Positions 54,563 to 64,000 of a stretch of 64,000 nucleotides of DNA are shown here, piece by piece. Both the position numbers and the translations under genes were made by a program. Position 1 is the first letter of the stretch. Each line of letters opens with the position of its first letter. Origin of the DNA: Ichthyophis bannanicus (Eukaryota > Chordata > Amphibia > Gymnophiona > Ichthyophiidae); assembly GCA_033557465.1 (NCBI GenBank), contig CM066039.1, positions 396,943,440-397,007,439 on the forward strand. Direction: 5' to 3'. Below the pieces are notes generated by a model, which saw nothing but the letters and a program-made list of their open reading frames with translations, did no database searches and was not told the DNA's origin.

Positions 54563-54700
54563 GGCTGCAGCCCTGGTGGTACAGTGGCGAAATCGCTGCC
54601 TTCGAAGCAGCTGAGACGGGTTTGATTCCTGGCTCATGCAGCCTTTCCCTCTGCTTATAGTGCTACATACACTTTGTAGTGCTATACAAATGTTTAGTAG
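54563..54700 (+). mobile_element. tRNA-headed SINE (family 2) with L2 (TAG) tail
   Basis: Head GCCCTGGTGGTACAGTGGCG (A-box like) and B-box GACGGGTTTGATTCCTGGC. Its 3' end, AGTGCTATACAAATGTTTAG TAGTAG, is the 3' end of the L2 at 7437-7460 and 53975. Short, about 140 bp. Confidence 0.78.
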
Positions 54701-55004
54701 TAGTACTAGACCTTTGTAAGCTTGCTCAAATGTCGGCTTTGAAGCTTTTTTATAAGGATTTCAGAGAAGTGTCTTGATGTATGTAGAGGTGGATTGAATT
54801 CCATAAGGTGGGGGCCATGTAGACTGATTGCTCACAGCTGATAGATAGTACAAGTCTATTGTGATTCTGTGATTGTGACGTCTTTGATGGAATATAGAGT
54901 ATAAGCCAGGGAGATGGCCTAAAAGTAACATTTTGAATTTCATTTGACAGGCTTCGGGAAGCCAGTGATAAGCTTTCAGAAGCAGTATTACTTCTCTGCC
55001 CTAT

Positions 55005-55135
55005 GAATGCTCATATGTGGGGTGCCTTGGGGTTCTACGTTTTTCCTTACTTTAATCCAGAATCTAGGAATATCAAGTTACGTGTATGCTGATGACATTC
55101 ACTTCATTCCACAGATAGCAGCTTGCCAGACCCCA
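55005..55135 (+). pseudogene. LINE reverse transcriptase scrap
   Basis: Reads GVPWGS-like text, then NLGISSYVYADDIHFIPQIA near 55060-55125. YADD is the RT catalytic box, typical of L2-type LINEs. No flanking LINE sequence is clear. Confidence 0.7.
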
Positions 55136-55145
55136 CATTAATCAG

Positions 55146-55168
55146 TAAAGCGTAGTTACTTGCCTGTA
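55146..55168 (-). repeat. Isolated DIRS terminal stub
   Basis: AGCGTAGTTACTTGCCTGTA ACA is the complement of the last 23 bases of an alpha DIRS right end (TGTTACAGGCAAGTAACTACGCT). Nothing else of a DIRS is attached; a CR1 (-) follows. Confidence 0.7.
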
Positions 55169-55394
55169 ACATAGCAACATACTATATAAGTCCAGTATGG
55201 TCCATCTGCTGCTCTATGTACATCACCCCTATTTGTTGAGATATAAGAGTTATGTATGTTTTGATTTTATCCTGTTATAAAGGGATCCACTGTCTCTGTC
55301 CCATGTCATTTTGAATTCTATCACTGTATTTGCCCCTACCACTTCCATCGGGAGGGTATTGCAAGCATCCACCACCCTTTCAATGAAAAAGTAT
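55165..55394 (-). mobile_element. CR1 (-) second subfamily, 3' piece
   Basis: 3' UTR and the first pol part of a minus-strand CR1 (ACATAGCAACATACTATATA ... TCAATGAAAAAGTAT). It is cut at 55394 by DIRS copy E and continues at 62047 (TTCCTGACATTGCC). The homologous CR1 at 19285 has these words adjacent. Confidence 0.9.
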
Positions 55395-55580
55395 ATCTCC
55401 AGGAACAAGCAGGAATGAGTCTTCACATATGGGTATCGTCGGTACCAACGGAGCCTGCGCGGGAACGCTCCCCAGCATCCAATAAAAGCTTTTGGGAGCA
55501 TCCCACAGCGCCTGCGTGCTGCCTTTCCACCTTTCCCAACCGCCTCTCTCCAGTTCTTCTTTTCCGCGGAGCCAGCAGGT
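55395..55580 (+). repeat. DIRS copy E left inverted terminal repeat
   Basis: Inverse complement of 61850-62046; paired words GGAGCCTGCGCGGGAACGCT here and AGCGTTCCCGCGCAGGCTCC there. Confidence 0.92.
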
Positions 55581-55769
55581 CGTGTTCCTGTCACCGCAGA
55601 AGAAGTTCTTTATTTTTTATTTATTCTTTTGTGTCACGTCTGCCTTCTTCGACGTCGGACCGGTACCGCCGGTCTTTTCTTTTCTTTCTTTAAAAAAAAA
55701 AACAACAACTTATACTTTCTTCACTGTGCATTTTAATTTTTGGGCCTTAGGCCTAAAAATTTTCTCCTC

Positions 55770-57629
55770 ATGGAGAAGCCCGCCTCCGGGTTTAAAAAGT
55801 GCACAAAATGTGGCGGTACTATTTCTGTCACCGACACCCATGATTGGTGTCTAAAATGTTTGGGTCCTGACCATTCCATCACGGATTGTGTGTCCTGTAC
55901 CATGATGTCTAAAAGAGGTCGCAGAACCGAGCAGCCAAGCTCAGTACCCTGTTTCCCTCTGATGCGACTTCGGTGGCATCGACGTCTTCCAGGGCTGCTT
56001 CTTCATCCTATGGATCTCAGGTAACCAAGCATAAATCTGGCCGGTCCTCGAAAGGCAAATCTCCCTCTAAGCATCGAGATGCCTCCGGGCTTGTCCTCGA
56101 GGACTCCGCACTGGCAAAGTTACCCCGGCGGGAAGTTCCGGCTTCCAAAGCATTGTCTATGGGGTCACAGGTTGACATCGATGGCTCGGCCTCGACCGAT
56201 CACCTGTTGCCGTGTTCTGGGGTACCGGTGGCTCCCACTGGTACCGACATCCAGACTGGTGGCGTCGATGGATCAGAAGATTCTGACCATGCAGCGCACC
56301 CTGACAGCATTCATGCAGGCTGCGACGCCTCCGGTACCGCAACAATCCCCGTTGCCGGTACCGGCTCCGGCACCGGCATCATTCCCGGTGCCGGTACCGA
56401 TTGCATCGACATCGGCTCCGGTGTCGATTGCAACGGTACCTTGTCCTATGATGCCCATCGGTACCGAACCGGTACCGGTTACTCCCGATGTCGATCCCAC
56501 TCGGTACGCATATCGGGCTTTACAGGAGCGTTCAGACAGGCGATACTTCGATTCCTCCGAAGACTCTGACGAGTCCGAAGGATCTGTTGAGGCATCGGTA
56601 CTTCTTCCTCAGGAGTCTTCTTCTCCTAAACGAAGAATGTCTCCTCCAGAGGACTTGTCTTTTCAAGACTTCATTAGGGAGGTGGCTAGGGGCCTCTCCA
56701 TCACAGTGGCCCCTGAGTCAGAGCCTAGAGCCAAGCAGCTGGATATTCTACAATATCCCAAGGCTCCTAAAGAGGCAGCTATTTTACCTGTTCATGAGAT
56801 TTTGTATGATCTCATGTTGAGCATGTGGGAGACGCCTCTTACTACCTCTCCTCATTCTCACAGGTTAGACACCATGTATCGTGTCCCTCCTTGTCCTGGC
56901 TTTCATAAGACTCAGCTTCCTCACCACTCTATTGTGGTAGAGTCTGCCATGAGAAAGATAAAGAGTGCAAAAAGACACTCATCTAATCCTCCAGGACGTG
57001 AATGCAGGACCCTAGATGCTTTTGGCAGTAGGGTTTTTCAAGCTTCTATGCTAGCTGCCAGAATCAACTCCTATAGTCTCTATATAGGGATGTTTCTAAA
57101 GGAAGTCACAGATCATCTGCAGACTTTAACCCCTTTTATTTCAGAAGATAAAAGGCAGGAGTTTCTCACTTGGCTCAAACATGCCCAGGATGTTTCCAAA
57201 TTTTCCAACCGTGCAGCCTTTGACTCTTTTGAGTGTGTAAGCAGAGCCTCGGCTATTGCCATAGGTGCACGCAGAATTGCTTGGCTACAAGCTTCTGATT
57301 TGGAACTCTGGGCCCAAGATGAATTAGGAAATCTTCCTTGTACAGGTGAAAACCTTTTTGGCAAGGATTGGCAAGCAAAGGCCACTCGGATGGATGCTGA
57401 GAACTCTGCTTTGGATCGACTTTCAAAGTCCACCTCTGCTCCTGCTAAGAAAAGATTGTTCAAAAAGACATCTTTTTCTAAAAAGGGAAGATATTATCCT
57501 GCTTATGGTCAGCAGGCATCTTCTACAGGTCGTTTTGCTGCAAAACGTCAGCAACCACCTAAACAGGCCAAGTCAAAGGCTGCTAGGCCTTCCACGGCCC
57601 AGCAGCTTCAGCCTCCTCAGGGCCTTTGA
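55770..57629 (+). pseudogene. DIRS copy E gag-like ORF, two compensating shifts
   Basis: Start at the Met at 55770 (MEKPASGFKKCTKCGG). N-terminal zinc-ribbon-like CTKCGGTISVTDTHDWCLKC. The frame moves near 55960 to SRAASSSYGSQVTKHKSGRS, then back near 56260 to a Pro/Val/Ala-rich run (PVPAPAPASFPVPVPIAS) coded by GGTACCG-type words. An acidic box SSEDSDESEGS lies near 56560. The conserved half follows: DFIREVARGLSI, MYRVPPCPGFHKTQLPHHS, TLDAFGSRVFQASMLAARI, SAIAIGARRIAWLQASDLE and PCTGENLFGKD. A basic tail (KKRLFKKTSFSKKGR) suits nucleic-acid binding. Stop at 57627-57629. Confidence 0.85.
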
Positions 57630-57804
57630 CTTGCAACTAGAGAACTTAGCCTTTCTAGCTCTGGAAGAACCAGAGCCCCTCACCATTCCAGGAAGGTTGG
57701 CTTACTTTGCTCCCAGATGGGAACAAATCACAGCAGAGCAATGGACCCTCTCCATCATGAGGGAGGGGTACTAGCTTCATTTCTTAAGCCTTCCTCCTCG
57801 CACC

Positions 57805-58620
57805 ATGGTGAAACAGTTCAATTCTCCAACATCTCTCCTCAACCTTCTGGGTCAGGAGATTGCCACCCTTCTTGCCCAAGGGGCAATAGAAGTACCTCTT
57901 CTTCAACAGGGCTCAGGGTTCTACTCCCCTTATTTTCTTATCCCAAAGAAAACAGGGGGCTACAGACCCATATTAGATCTCAAAGAATTGAACAAATTTC
58001 TATTCAAAGAGAAATTCAAGATGATTTCTCTCGGTGCTCTGCTTCCATACCTTCAGAGTCAGGACTGGCTTTGTTCTCTAGATCTCAAGGATGCGTACAC
58101 CCATGTCCTCATCCATCCAACACACAGAAGGTTCCTTCGGTTCCTTTTTCAGGGAAAGCACTACCAATACAGGATGCTTCCATTCGGTCTGGCCTCTGCA
58201 CCAAGGGTGTTCATGAAATGCATGGCAGTAGTAGCTGCATTTCTACGCACTCTGGGAATATTTGTCTTCCCTTACCTGGACGACTGGCTCATTCGAGCTC
58301 CGTCCCAGTCAGAGGCCCAGAATTGTCTAATCTGCACAATGCGTGTTCTCCAGTATTTGGGACTGGTAATAAACATCCCAAAATCAAATCTCACCCCTAC
58401 TCAGTCTCTGTAGTTTTTATAGGGGCCTTGCTGGATACCACAACTGCAAGGGCCTATCTTCCTCAGGCCCATTGCCTACGCTTAGTGCAGTTAGCCTCCC
58501 AGATACAGTTAAAGTTCCATTTAACTGCTCGAGAGATGTTACAACTCTTAGGCCACATGGCATCTACTGTGCACGTGGTTCCATATGCTCGCCTTCACAT
58601 GAGGGCAGCTCAATGGACTT
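57805..58620 (+). pseudogene. DIRS copy E reverse transcriptase, near-intact core
   Basis: Open from 57805 to 58413 (203 codons). Motifs: YFLIPKKTGGYRPILDLKEL near 57930, CSLDLKDAYTHVLIHP (first Asp) near 58073, YRMLPFGLASAPRVF near 58170 and FVFPYLDDWLIRAPS (catalytic Asp pair) near 58262. A stop and one extra T near 58411-58420, at the word before FIGALLDT, shift the frame. The thumb region continues to LGHMASTVHVVPYARLHMRAAQ near 58550. DIRS RT copies the element RNA in a circular replication scheme. The start could be upstream of 57805. Confidence 0.9.
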
Positions 58621-59551
58621 TTGTCCACCCAATGGACTCAGGCATCAGGTTGCCTGTCAGACAAAATAGCAAACTCCAGTCGCCTTTTTTGGTCTCTCCA
58701 GTGGTGGAAGTCCTCTCCAAATCTGTTGTTGGGGTCCCCTTTTCAGCAGTCACTACCCCAAGCAACTCTTACAACAGGTGCTTCTCCAATGGGTTGGGGA
58801 GCTCATCTGCAGGATCTCTCCACCCAGGGCATCTGGTCTCCACAAGAGAATTCTCTGCATATCAATCTCTTGGAACTCACAGCAATATTCTTAGCTCTCA
58901 GTGTTCCATTCCCTGCTCAGCTACAGGACAGTCCTCATCCATACGGACAACCAAGTAGCCATGTTCTATGTAAACAAGCAGGGCGGGATTGGCTCTCTGT
59001 TGCTTTGCAACAAAGCTTTGCGACTGTGGGCCTTCGCCAGAGAGCATCACATTCATCTTCTGGCAGTATATCTTCCAGGCGTTCAAAACTCTTGGGCAGA
59101 CAGACTCAGTCGAGTTCTGCTTCCACACGAGTGGTCCCTCCACATGGACCAGGTAGCCAGGATTTTTCGAATTTGGGGAACCCCGGACATAGACCTCTTT
59201 GCAAGTCCGTGGAATGCCATACTTCCCCGGTTCTGTTCCAGAATTCCGTGTCAGGGAGTTCAGGCCAAGGATGCCATCCTCCTTCACTGGGGTCAAGACT
59301 TCCTTTATGCCTTTCCACCCATTCCCCTAATTCCCAAAACACTATTCAAGCTTCAGAGAGATCGAGGAACCATGATCCTCATAGCACCACATTGGCCACG
59401 CCAAGTGTGGTATCCTCTACTTCTGCATCTCTCTCAAGCTCCTTCCCTGGACTTGGGCTCTGCACCAGACCTTCTATCCCAGGAGAAGGGAACATTGTGG
59501 CACCGAAACCCCCAGTCTATTCATCTCAGAGCTTGTTTGCTAAAGGCCTAG
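58621..59551 (+). pseudogene. DIRS copy E RNase H and linker
   Basis: First part in the frame of 58621: TTGASPMGWGAHLQDLSTQG near 58772, where an Asp expected before Ala-Ser is Gly, and INLLELTAIFLAL near 58861. After a shift near 58905 the frame 58901-59551 carries VLIHTDNQVAMFYVNKQGG, LAVYLPGVQNSWADRLSR, WGTPDIDLFAS and LIAPHWPRQVWYPLLLHL. The change at the first acidic residue and the shift suggest it is inactive. Its end overlaps the recombinase start. Confidence 0.85.
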
Positions 59552-61563
59552 ACCTTCAAGGTTTTCATCTCTCTCAGCAGGTCAGAGATATTATTCATGC
59601 CTCTAGAAAGCCTTCTACTAGACGTTCCTATGCTTTCACATGGAAAAGATTTACCTTTTGGTGTGCAGAGAAGGGTCTTAACCCTCTTGCAATACCTTTG
59701 AATTCTTTACTAGAGTATCTCCTGCATTTATCCCATGCAGGTCTTAAAACAAATTCAGTAAGAGTCCATTTGAGTGCTATTGCAGCGTCCCTCAAGCCTC
59801 TCAATGGACAGCCTATTTCCTCTCATCCTCTTATAACAAGATTCATGAGAGGCCTTCTTCTAACTAAACCTCCCATTAGACCACCTCCAGTGGCATGGGA
59901 CTTAAACTTTGTTCTTGGCCAGCTTATGAAGCCACCCTTTGAACCTTTAGCCACCACCTCCTTGAAATTTCTTTCTTGGAAGGTTATCTTTCTCATTGCA
60001 GTCACCTCAGCACGCCGCATCAGTGAATTGCAAGCTTTGGTGGCTAATCCACCTTATACAAGGTTCCATCATGATAAGGCAGTCCTCAGGACCAATCCAC
60101 ACTTTATGCCCAAAGTGGTCTCGCCTTTTCATCTAAACCAAGAGGTATATTTACCTGTCTTTTTTCCAGGACCTCATGCATCAAGTGCAGAGAGGAATCT
60201 TCATACCTTGGATTGTAAGAGAGCTCTTGCTTTTTACTTACAAAGAACACAGCAACATAGAAAGTCTTCTCAACTCTTTGTTGCTTTTGATCCTTCTCAT
60301 TTAGGACTTCCAGTCTCTAAGAGAACACTGTCCAACTGGATTGCTCAGTGTATTTCTTTCGCCTACCAGAGTAGGAACCTTTCTCTGGAGGGCCATGTCA
60401 CAGCTCACAATGTGAGAGCCATGGCAGCCTCAATGTCTCACAGCCGTAGCCAACTGGCTTACCACTCATTGCCTACATCTTAATCTTACTAAAACCTTGG
60501 CCATCTGGTTCTCCCGTGATAGTGCTCCCCCTCTGGTCTCCCCCTCCTTCTCTGGTTCACCCATTTCCTTAGTCTCCTCCTTTCGCTATCTGGGGGTCCT
60601 CTTCGACCCCGGCCTGACCTTTCGGTATCACATTGCTCACATTTCAAAGACTTCATTCTACTTTCTCCGTCAGATCCGTGCTATCAGGCCTTTTCTCTCT
60701 ACACAGGCTCTCTACCCTCCTTCTATCCCTGGCTATATCTTGCATCGATTTCTGTAACTCAGTCCTAGCCGGTCTCCCCGCCATACAACTGCACCGTCTC
60801 CAACGCATCCAAAATACTGCTGCCCGGCTCATCTTTCATTCATCTATGCGCGATCACATCACTCCTCTTCTCATCCGTCTCCATTGGCTCCCTGTTAAAT
60901 TCCACATTCACTTTAAAATCCTGGTGCTCCTCCACCGAGCTCTTCACATGCACTCCCCTCAGTATCTAGCAGACCTTGTCCATTTCCATACCCCAGTTCG
61001 CTCCTTGCGCTCACTCCACCTGAATCGCTTTCATCTCCCCGCACCCACCTGCGCTCGCCTCCAATCCACCCGCTCCTCTGCGTTCTTCTTCCTTGCCCCT
61101 GCCCTATGGAATTCTCTCCCTTCCTCTATCCAGCTTGAGCAGGAACAGCAGTCTCAAAACCCACCTCTTCGCCCTTGCCTTCGACCTCCCTGATCCCCTC
61201 ACATGACTTTGTCTTCCCCTTTCCCTTCTCTCTCTCTCCTCCCCACTGTCCTGTTGTACGAATCTGCCTGGTTTGCTTTCCTATCCGTCATTGTAACTTC
61301 TTTTCCTTTTTTTTTCCTTTGCCTTATGGTTTCTATGATTTGAACTATGTAAACCGCTATGATGTTTTTTTCGTTTAGCGGTATATTAAGTCAATAAACA
61401 TAAACATAATGGCTCATCTAAACTCTGTGTCCATCGACCAAATCTGTTGAGTGGCCACCTGGGCCTCAGTTCATACCTTCACAGCCCATTACTGTTTGGA
61501 CAAGGACTCCCACCGGGATGCCTCGTTTGGTCAGGCTGTTCTCAAACACCTGTTCCATTCCTA
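59530..61563 (+). pseudogene. DIRS copy E tyrosine recombinase, split by L2
   Basis: Read in the frame of 58621-60483; the domain itself begins near 59530 (LFAKGLDLQGFHLSQQVRDI), overlapping the RNase H frame, as is usual in DIRS. Motifs: ASRKPSTRRSYAFTWKRF near 59600, first Arg in TSARRISELQAL near 60007, and H-x-x-R in GHVTAHNVRAMAASM near 60393. An L2 enters at 60439. The rest (SVHTFTAHYCLDKDS, Tyr candidate) resumes at 61410-61563, with a stop near 61447. The insertion separates H-x-x-R from the nucleophilic Tyr. Confidence 0.9.
60439..61409 (+). mobile_element. L2-type LINE, 5'-truncated, inside DIRS recombinase
   Basis: 0.97 kb. Pol C-terminus in two frames: FRYLGVLFDPGLTFRYHIAH near 60580, and RLQRIQNTAARLIFHSSMRDHITPLL near 60795, HWLPVKFHIHFKILVLLHRAL near 60880. 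Then a short 3' UTR with GTAAACCGCTATGATG...TTAGCGGTATATTAAG and the tail AATAAACATAAACATA. Host DIRS words CCTCAATG and GGCTCATC flank it; in copy A they are adjacent (2610-2625). Confidence 0.92.
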
Positions 61564-61671
61564 ATCAACTCCTACCCACCTACCCAGGTTGGATGTCAGA
61601 GATCCATGGGGGGAGGTAGAGTCCTTTTCAAGGACACACAACCTGGGGTCTTCCCCTGGCATCTGCAGCTA

Positions 61672-61790
61672 GGGAGTCCCCATATGTGAAGACTCATTTC
61701 TGCTTGTTCCTGGAGATAGCACAGTTACTTACCTGTAACAGGTGATCTCTGGGAACAGCAGAAATAAGTCTTCACAACCCACCCACCTCC
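61672..61790 (+). repeat. DIRS copy E internal complementary region
   Basis: CTGCTTGTTCCTGGAGAT then AGCACAGTTACTTACCTGTA: complements of left and right ends side by side. It predicts the junction GTGCT|ATCTCC, exactly the ends found by rejoining the host CR1. Confidence 0.92.
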
Positions 61791-61849
61791 CCTAGGAGTT
61801 GTATCTCTCTATCTATCTTTCCTTTCCTCTCTCTCTTTGTCTCAGCTTT

Positions 61850-62046
61850 AAAACTCGAACTGGAGAGAGGCGGTTGGGAAAGGCGGGAAGGCAGCGCGCA
61901 GGCGCTGTGGGATGCTCCCAAAAGCTTTCTTATTGGACGCTGGGGAGCGTTCCCGCGCAGGCTCCGTCGGTACCGACGATACCCATATGTGAAGACTTAT
62001 TCCTGCTGTTCCCAGAGATCACCTGTTACAGGTAAGTAACTGTGCT
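61850..62046 (+). repeat. DIRS copy E right inverted terminal repeat
   Basis: Pairs with 55395-55580. Ends CAGGTAAGTAACTGTGCT. Confidence 0.92.
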
Positions 62047-62735
62047 TTCCTGACATTGCCTCTCAGTTTACCCCCTTACAGCTTCATATTATGCACTCTA
62101 GTGTTACAGCTTCCCCGTCTTTGGAAGAGGTTTGTTTCTTCATTAATACTCTTTAAGTATTTAAAGGTCTGAATCATATCTCCCCTGTCCCTCCTCTCAT
62201 CTAGAGTGTACATATTTAGGTCTTCAAGTCTCTTCTCATAAGTCTTCTGATGCAGGCTCCAAATCATTTTGGTCGCCTTCCTCTGAACCATTTCCAGTCT
62301 TTTTATATCCTTTGTGAGATACAGTCTCAAACTGAACACAGTATTCCAAGTGAGGCCTCACCAGTGACTTGTACAGTGGCATTAGTAACTCTTCCTTTCT
62401 TCTGGTAATTCCTCTCTGTATGCAACCCAGAATCTTTCTGCCTTTTGCCACCGCTCTTCACATTGTTTCGCCACCTTGAGATCTTCAGAAACAATCACTC
62501 TGAGGCCCTTCTCTTGGTCCGTGCACATTGACCTCTCTCCCCCTATCGCATACAATTCCCTTGGCTTTCTGCTTCCCAAGTGCATGACACTACACTTTTT
62601 CGCATTAAATTGTAACTGCCAAGCATTAGACCATTCTTCCAGCTTTTGTAGATCTTTCCTTATGTTATCCACTCCCTCAGGGGAGTCCACTCTTGCAAAT
62701 TTTCATGTCATCCACAAAAAGACAGACTTTGCCAT
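62047..62735 (-). mobile_element. CR1 (-) second subfamily, pol piece
   Basis: Continuation of 55165-55394. On the minus strand: LEEWSNAWQLQFNAKKCSVMHLGS near 62640-62570, LRVIVSEDLKVAKQCEE near 62520, MPLYKSLVRPHLEYCVQF near 62380-62330. Broken frames. Interrupted at about 62736 by another CR1 (-); a short last piece follows at 63632-63683. Confidence 0.87.
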
Positions 62736-62737
62736 TC

Positions 62738-63631
62738 ATAAGAACATATAAGAACATAAGATATGCCATACTGGGACAGACCAATGTCCATCAAGCCCAG
62801 TATCCTGTTTCCAACCGTGGCCAATCTAGGTCATACGTACCTAGCAGTTTCCTCAAAAGACACAGGTTCCACAATGCTTGTACTGGGTCAAGCATTGATA
62901 TCTTGGGTCCCTTCTTAATAATGGTTTATGGACCTTTCCTCCAGGAACTTGTTCAAACCTTTTTTAAACCCAGCTACACTAACAGCCTTTACTACATCCT
63001 CCGGTAACAAATTCCAGAGTTTGATTACACGTTGAGTGAAAAAATATTTTCTTTTATTAGTCTTAAATAGTTTACCCTGTAGCTTCATTGCATGTCCCCT
63101 AGTCTTTCTATATTCTGATAACGTAAACAATCGATCTACGTTTACCTGTTCCATTCCGTTCATTAATTTATAGACTTCTATCATATCTCCCCTCAGTCGT
63201 TTCTTTTCCAGGTGAAAGAGCCCTAACCTTTAGCCTTTCTTTATAGGGGTATCCGTCCATCCCCTTTACCATTTTGGTGGCTCTTCTCTGAACCTTTTCT
63301 AATAACGCTATATCCTTTTTAAGATACGGCGACCAGAATTGCACACAATATTCAAGGTGCGGTCTCACCATGGAACGATATAGAGGCATTATAATATCTT
63401 TTGTTTTATTTTCCATTCCTTTCCTTATGATACCTAGCATTCTATTTGCTCTCTTTGCCGCCGCTGCACACTGGGCCGAGGGTTTTAACATGTTATCCAC
63501 AATGACGCCTGAATCTTTTTCCTGGAACCTTGCATCGTGTAACCATAGTTTGGGTTGTTCTTCCCTAGGTGCATAACTTTGCACTTGTCCACATTAAATT
63601 TCATCTGCCATTCTGATGCCCAGTCTTCAGT
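62738..63631 (-). mobile_element. CR1 (-) of the first subfamily
   Basis: Minus-strand CR1 with 3' tail at 62738 (ATAAGAACATATAAGAACAT) and pol C-terminus to about 63620. On the minus strand [39 protein letters not shown] and [20 protein letters not shown] are nearly the same as at 14930-15743. It is nested in the second-subfamily CR1, whose last words (TCATCAATATCACTCACAAA) resume at 63635. Confidence 0.9.
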
Positions 63632-63683
63632 CCTTCATCAATATCACTCACAAATACATTGAACAGTACCGGTCCCAGGACTG

Positions 63684-64000
63684 AGTCCAGGAATCAGTAT
63701 TTACATATGGGTGACATTGGCACCAAAGGCGTCCATGTGGGAACGCTCCCCAGCATCCAATAGGAAAACAGTTGGAAGTACTCCACTGCACCTGTGTGCC
63801 TGCTTCCCAACGCCTCATCAGTTGAGTTCGTAGCTGAGAGGAAAAAAATAAAAGTAACCCTACAGCTCCTAGGGGAGGAGGGTGGGTTGTGAAGACTGAT
63901 TCCTGCTGTTCCTAGAGATCACCTGTTACAGGTGATTAACTACACTGTCTCCAGGAACAAGCAGGAATGCAGTCTTCACATATGGGACTTGCTAGCTCCC
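63684..64000 (-). mobile_element. DIRS copy F (-), right end and ICR only
   Basis: Minus-strand DIRS. The right ITR, missing its outermost bases, is at about 63684-63870 (GAACGCTCCCCAGCATCCAA). The internal complementary region is at 63885-63985 (ATCACCTGTTACAGGTGATT, then CTCCAGGAACAAGCAGGAAT). Coding parts lie beyond the right window edge. Confidence 0.85.

Larger units (their letters stand above)
55395..62046 (+). mobile_element. DIRS copy E, most complete copy
   Basis: Full span from ATCTCCAGGAACAAGC to TAAGTAACTGTGCT; 6,652 bp including a 0.97 kb L2. Order: left ITR (55395-55580), gag-like ORF, RT, RNase H, tyrosine recombinase in an overlapping frame, internal complementary region (61672-61790) and right ITR (61850-62046). 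It inserted in a CR1 (-) with no duplicated target bases. Open frames are long, so it is the youngest autonomous-type copy here, but no gene is entirely intact. Confidence 0.93.

Noticed and set aside
57717..58958. 413-codon frame over the RT of copy E
   Set aside because: Its first part is the RT in the wrong frame (reads as Ser/Pro-rich noise). Only the short stretch near 58415-58620 is the true continuation after a frameshift.
58621..60483. A single 620-codon protein on +
   Set aside because: Only two parts carry domain motifs: RNase H words before about 58900 and the recombinase after about 59530. The section between is an off-frame reading of RNase H that happens to be open.

Overview
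This is vertebrate nuclear DNA, not microbial. The only host gene I can support is two coding exons of a LIM-only protein, LMO4, on the + strand at 33273-33369 and 52519-52674. They lie 19 kb apart. Everything else is LMO4 intron or flank crowded with nested transposable elements. The mix is very abundant DIRS-type tyrosine-recombinase retrotransposons, CR1, L2, RTE/BovB and L1 LINEs, tRNA-headed SINEs, and Tc1 and hAT DNA transposons. It best suits a large-genome amphibian, most likely a caecilian; the clade is inference from repeat content.

Layout. 1-3259: 3' part of DIRS copy A. 3340-3500: stray end of an older DIRS family (called beta here). 5430-20757: one CR1 LINE on +, interrupted by an L2 (-), by DIRS copy B (9055-18697) and by a second CR1 (-). 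Copy B itself holds a Tc1 element and a CR1 (-), which holds an RTE LINE, which holds a SINE: five nested levels. 20765-22050: L2 (-). 22055-23985: CR1 (+) carrying a hairpin-rich insert and a hAT MITE. 24167-26938: an L1 with ORF1 and endonuclease but no reverse transcriptase. 26950-32248: DIRS copy C. 33273-33369: LMO4 exon. 34367-45779: old beta DIRS containing the gag-only DIRS copy D (37293-42490), SINEs and LINE pieces. 45815-52195: minus-strand DIRS (gamma) containing a foldback element with arms over 1.1 kb (48893-51975). 52519-52674: LMO4 exon. 53963-55394: L2, SINE and CR1 pieces. 55395-62046: DIRS copy E, the most complete, with an L2 inside its recombinase gene. 62047-63683: two CR1s (-). 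63684-64000: DIRS copy F (-).

The DIRS copies show the family architecture: inverted terminal repeats, a gag-like ORF with an N-terminal Cys cluster, RT and RNase H, a tyrosine recombinase in an overlapping frame, and an internal complementary region that matches the joined ends of the circular intermediate. Where the host sequence can be read across a copy (B and E), it rejoins with no target-site duplication. No DIRS copy seen here has an intact full gene set. Copy E looks like the type that once supplied enzymes; copy D and the foldback look like non-autonomous derivatives. All coordinates of repeat edges are by-eye estimates unless a duplicated target site or a host rejoin point fixes them.
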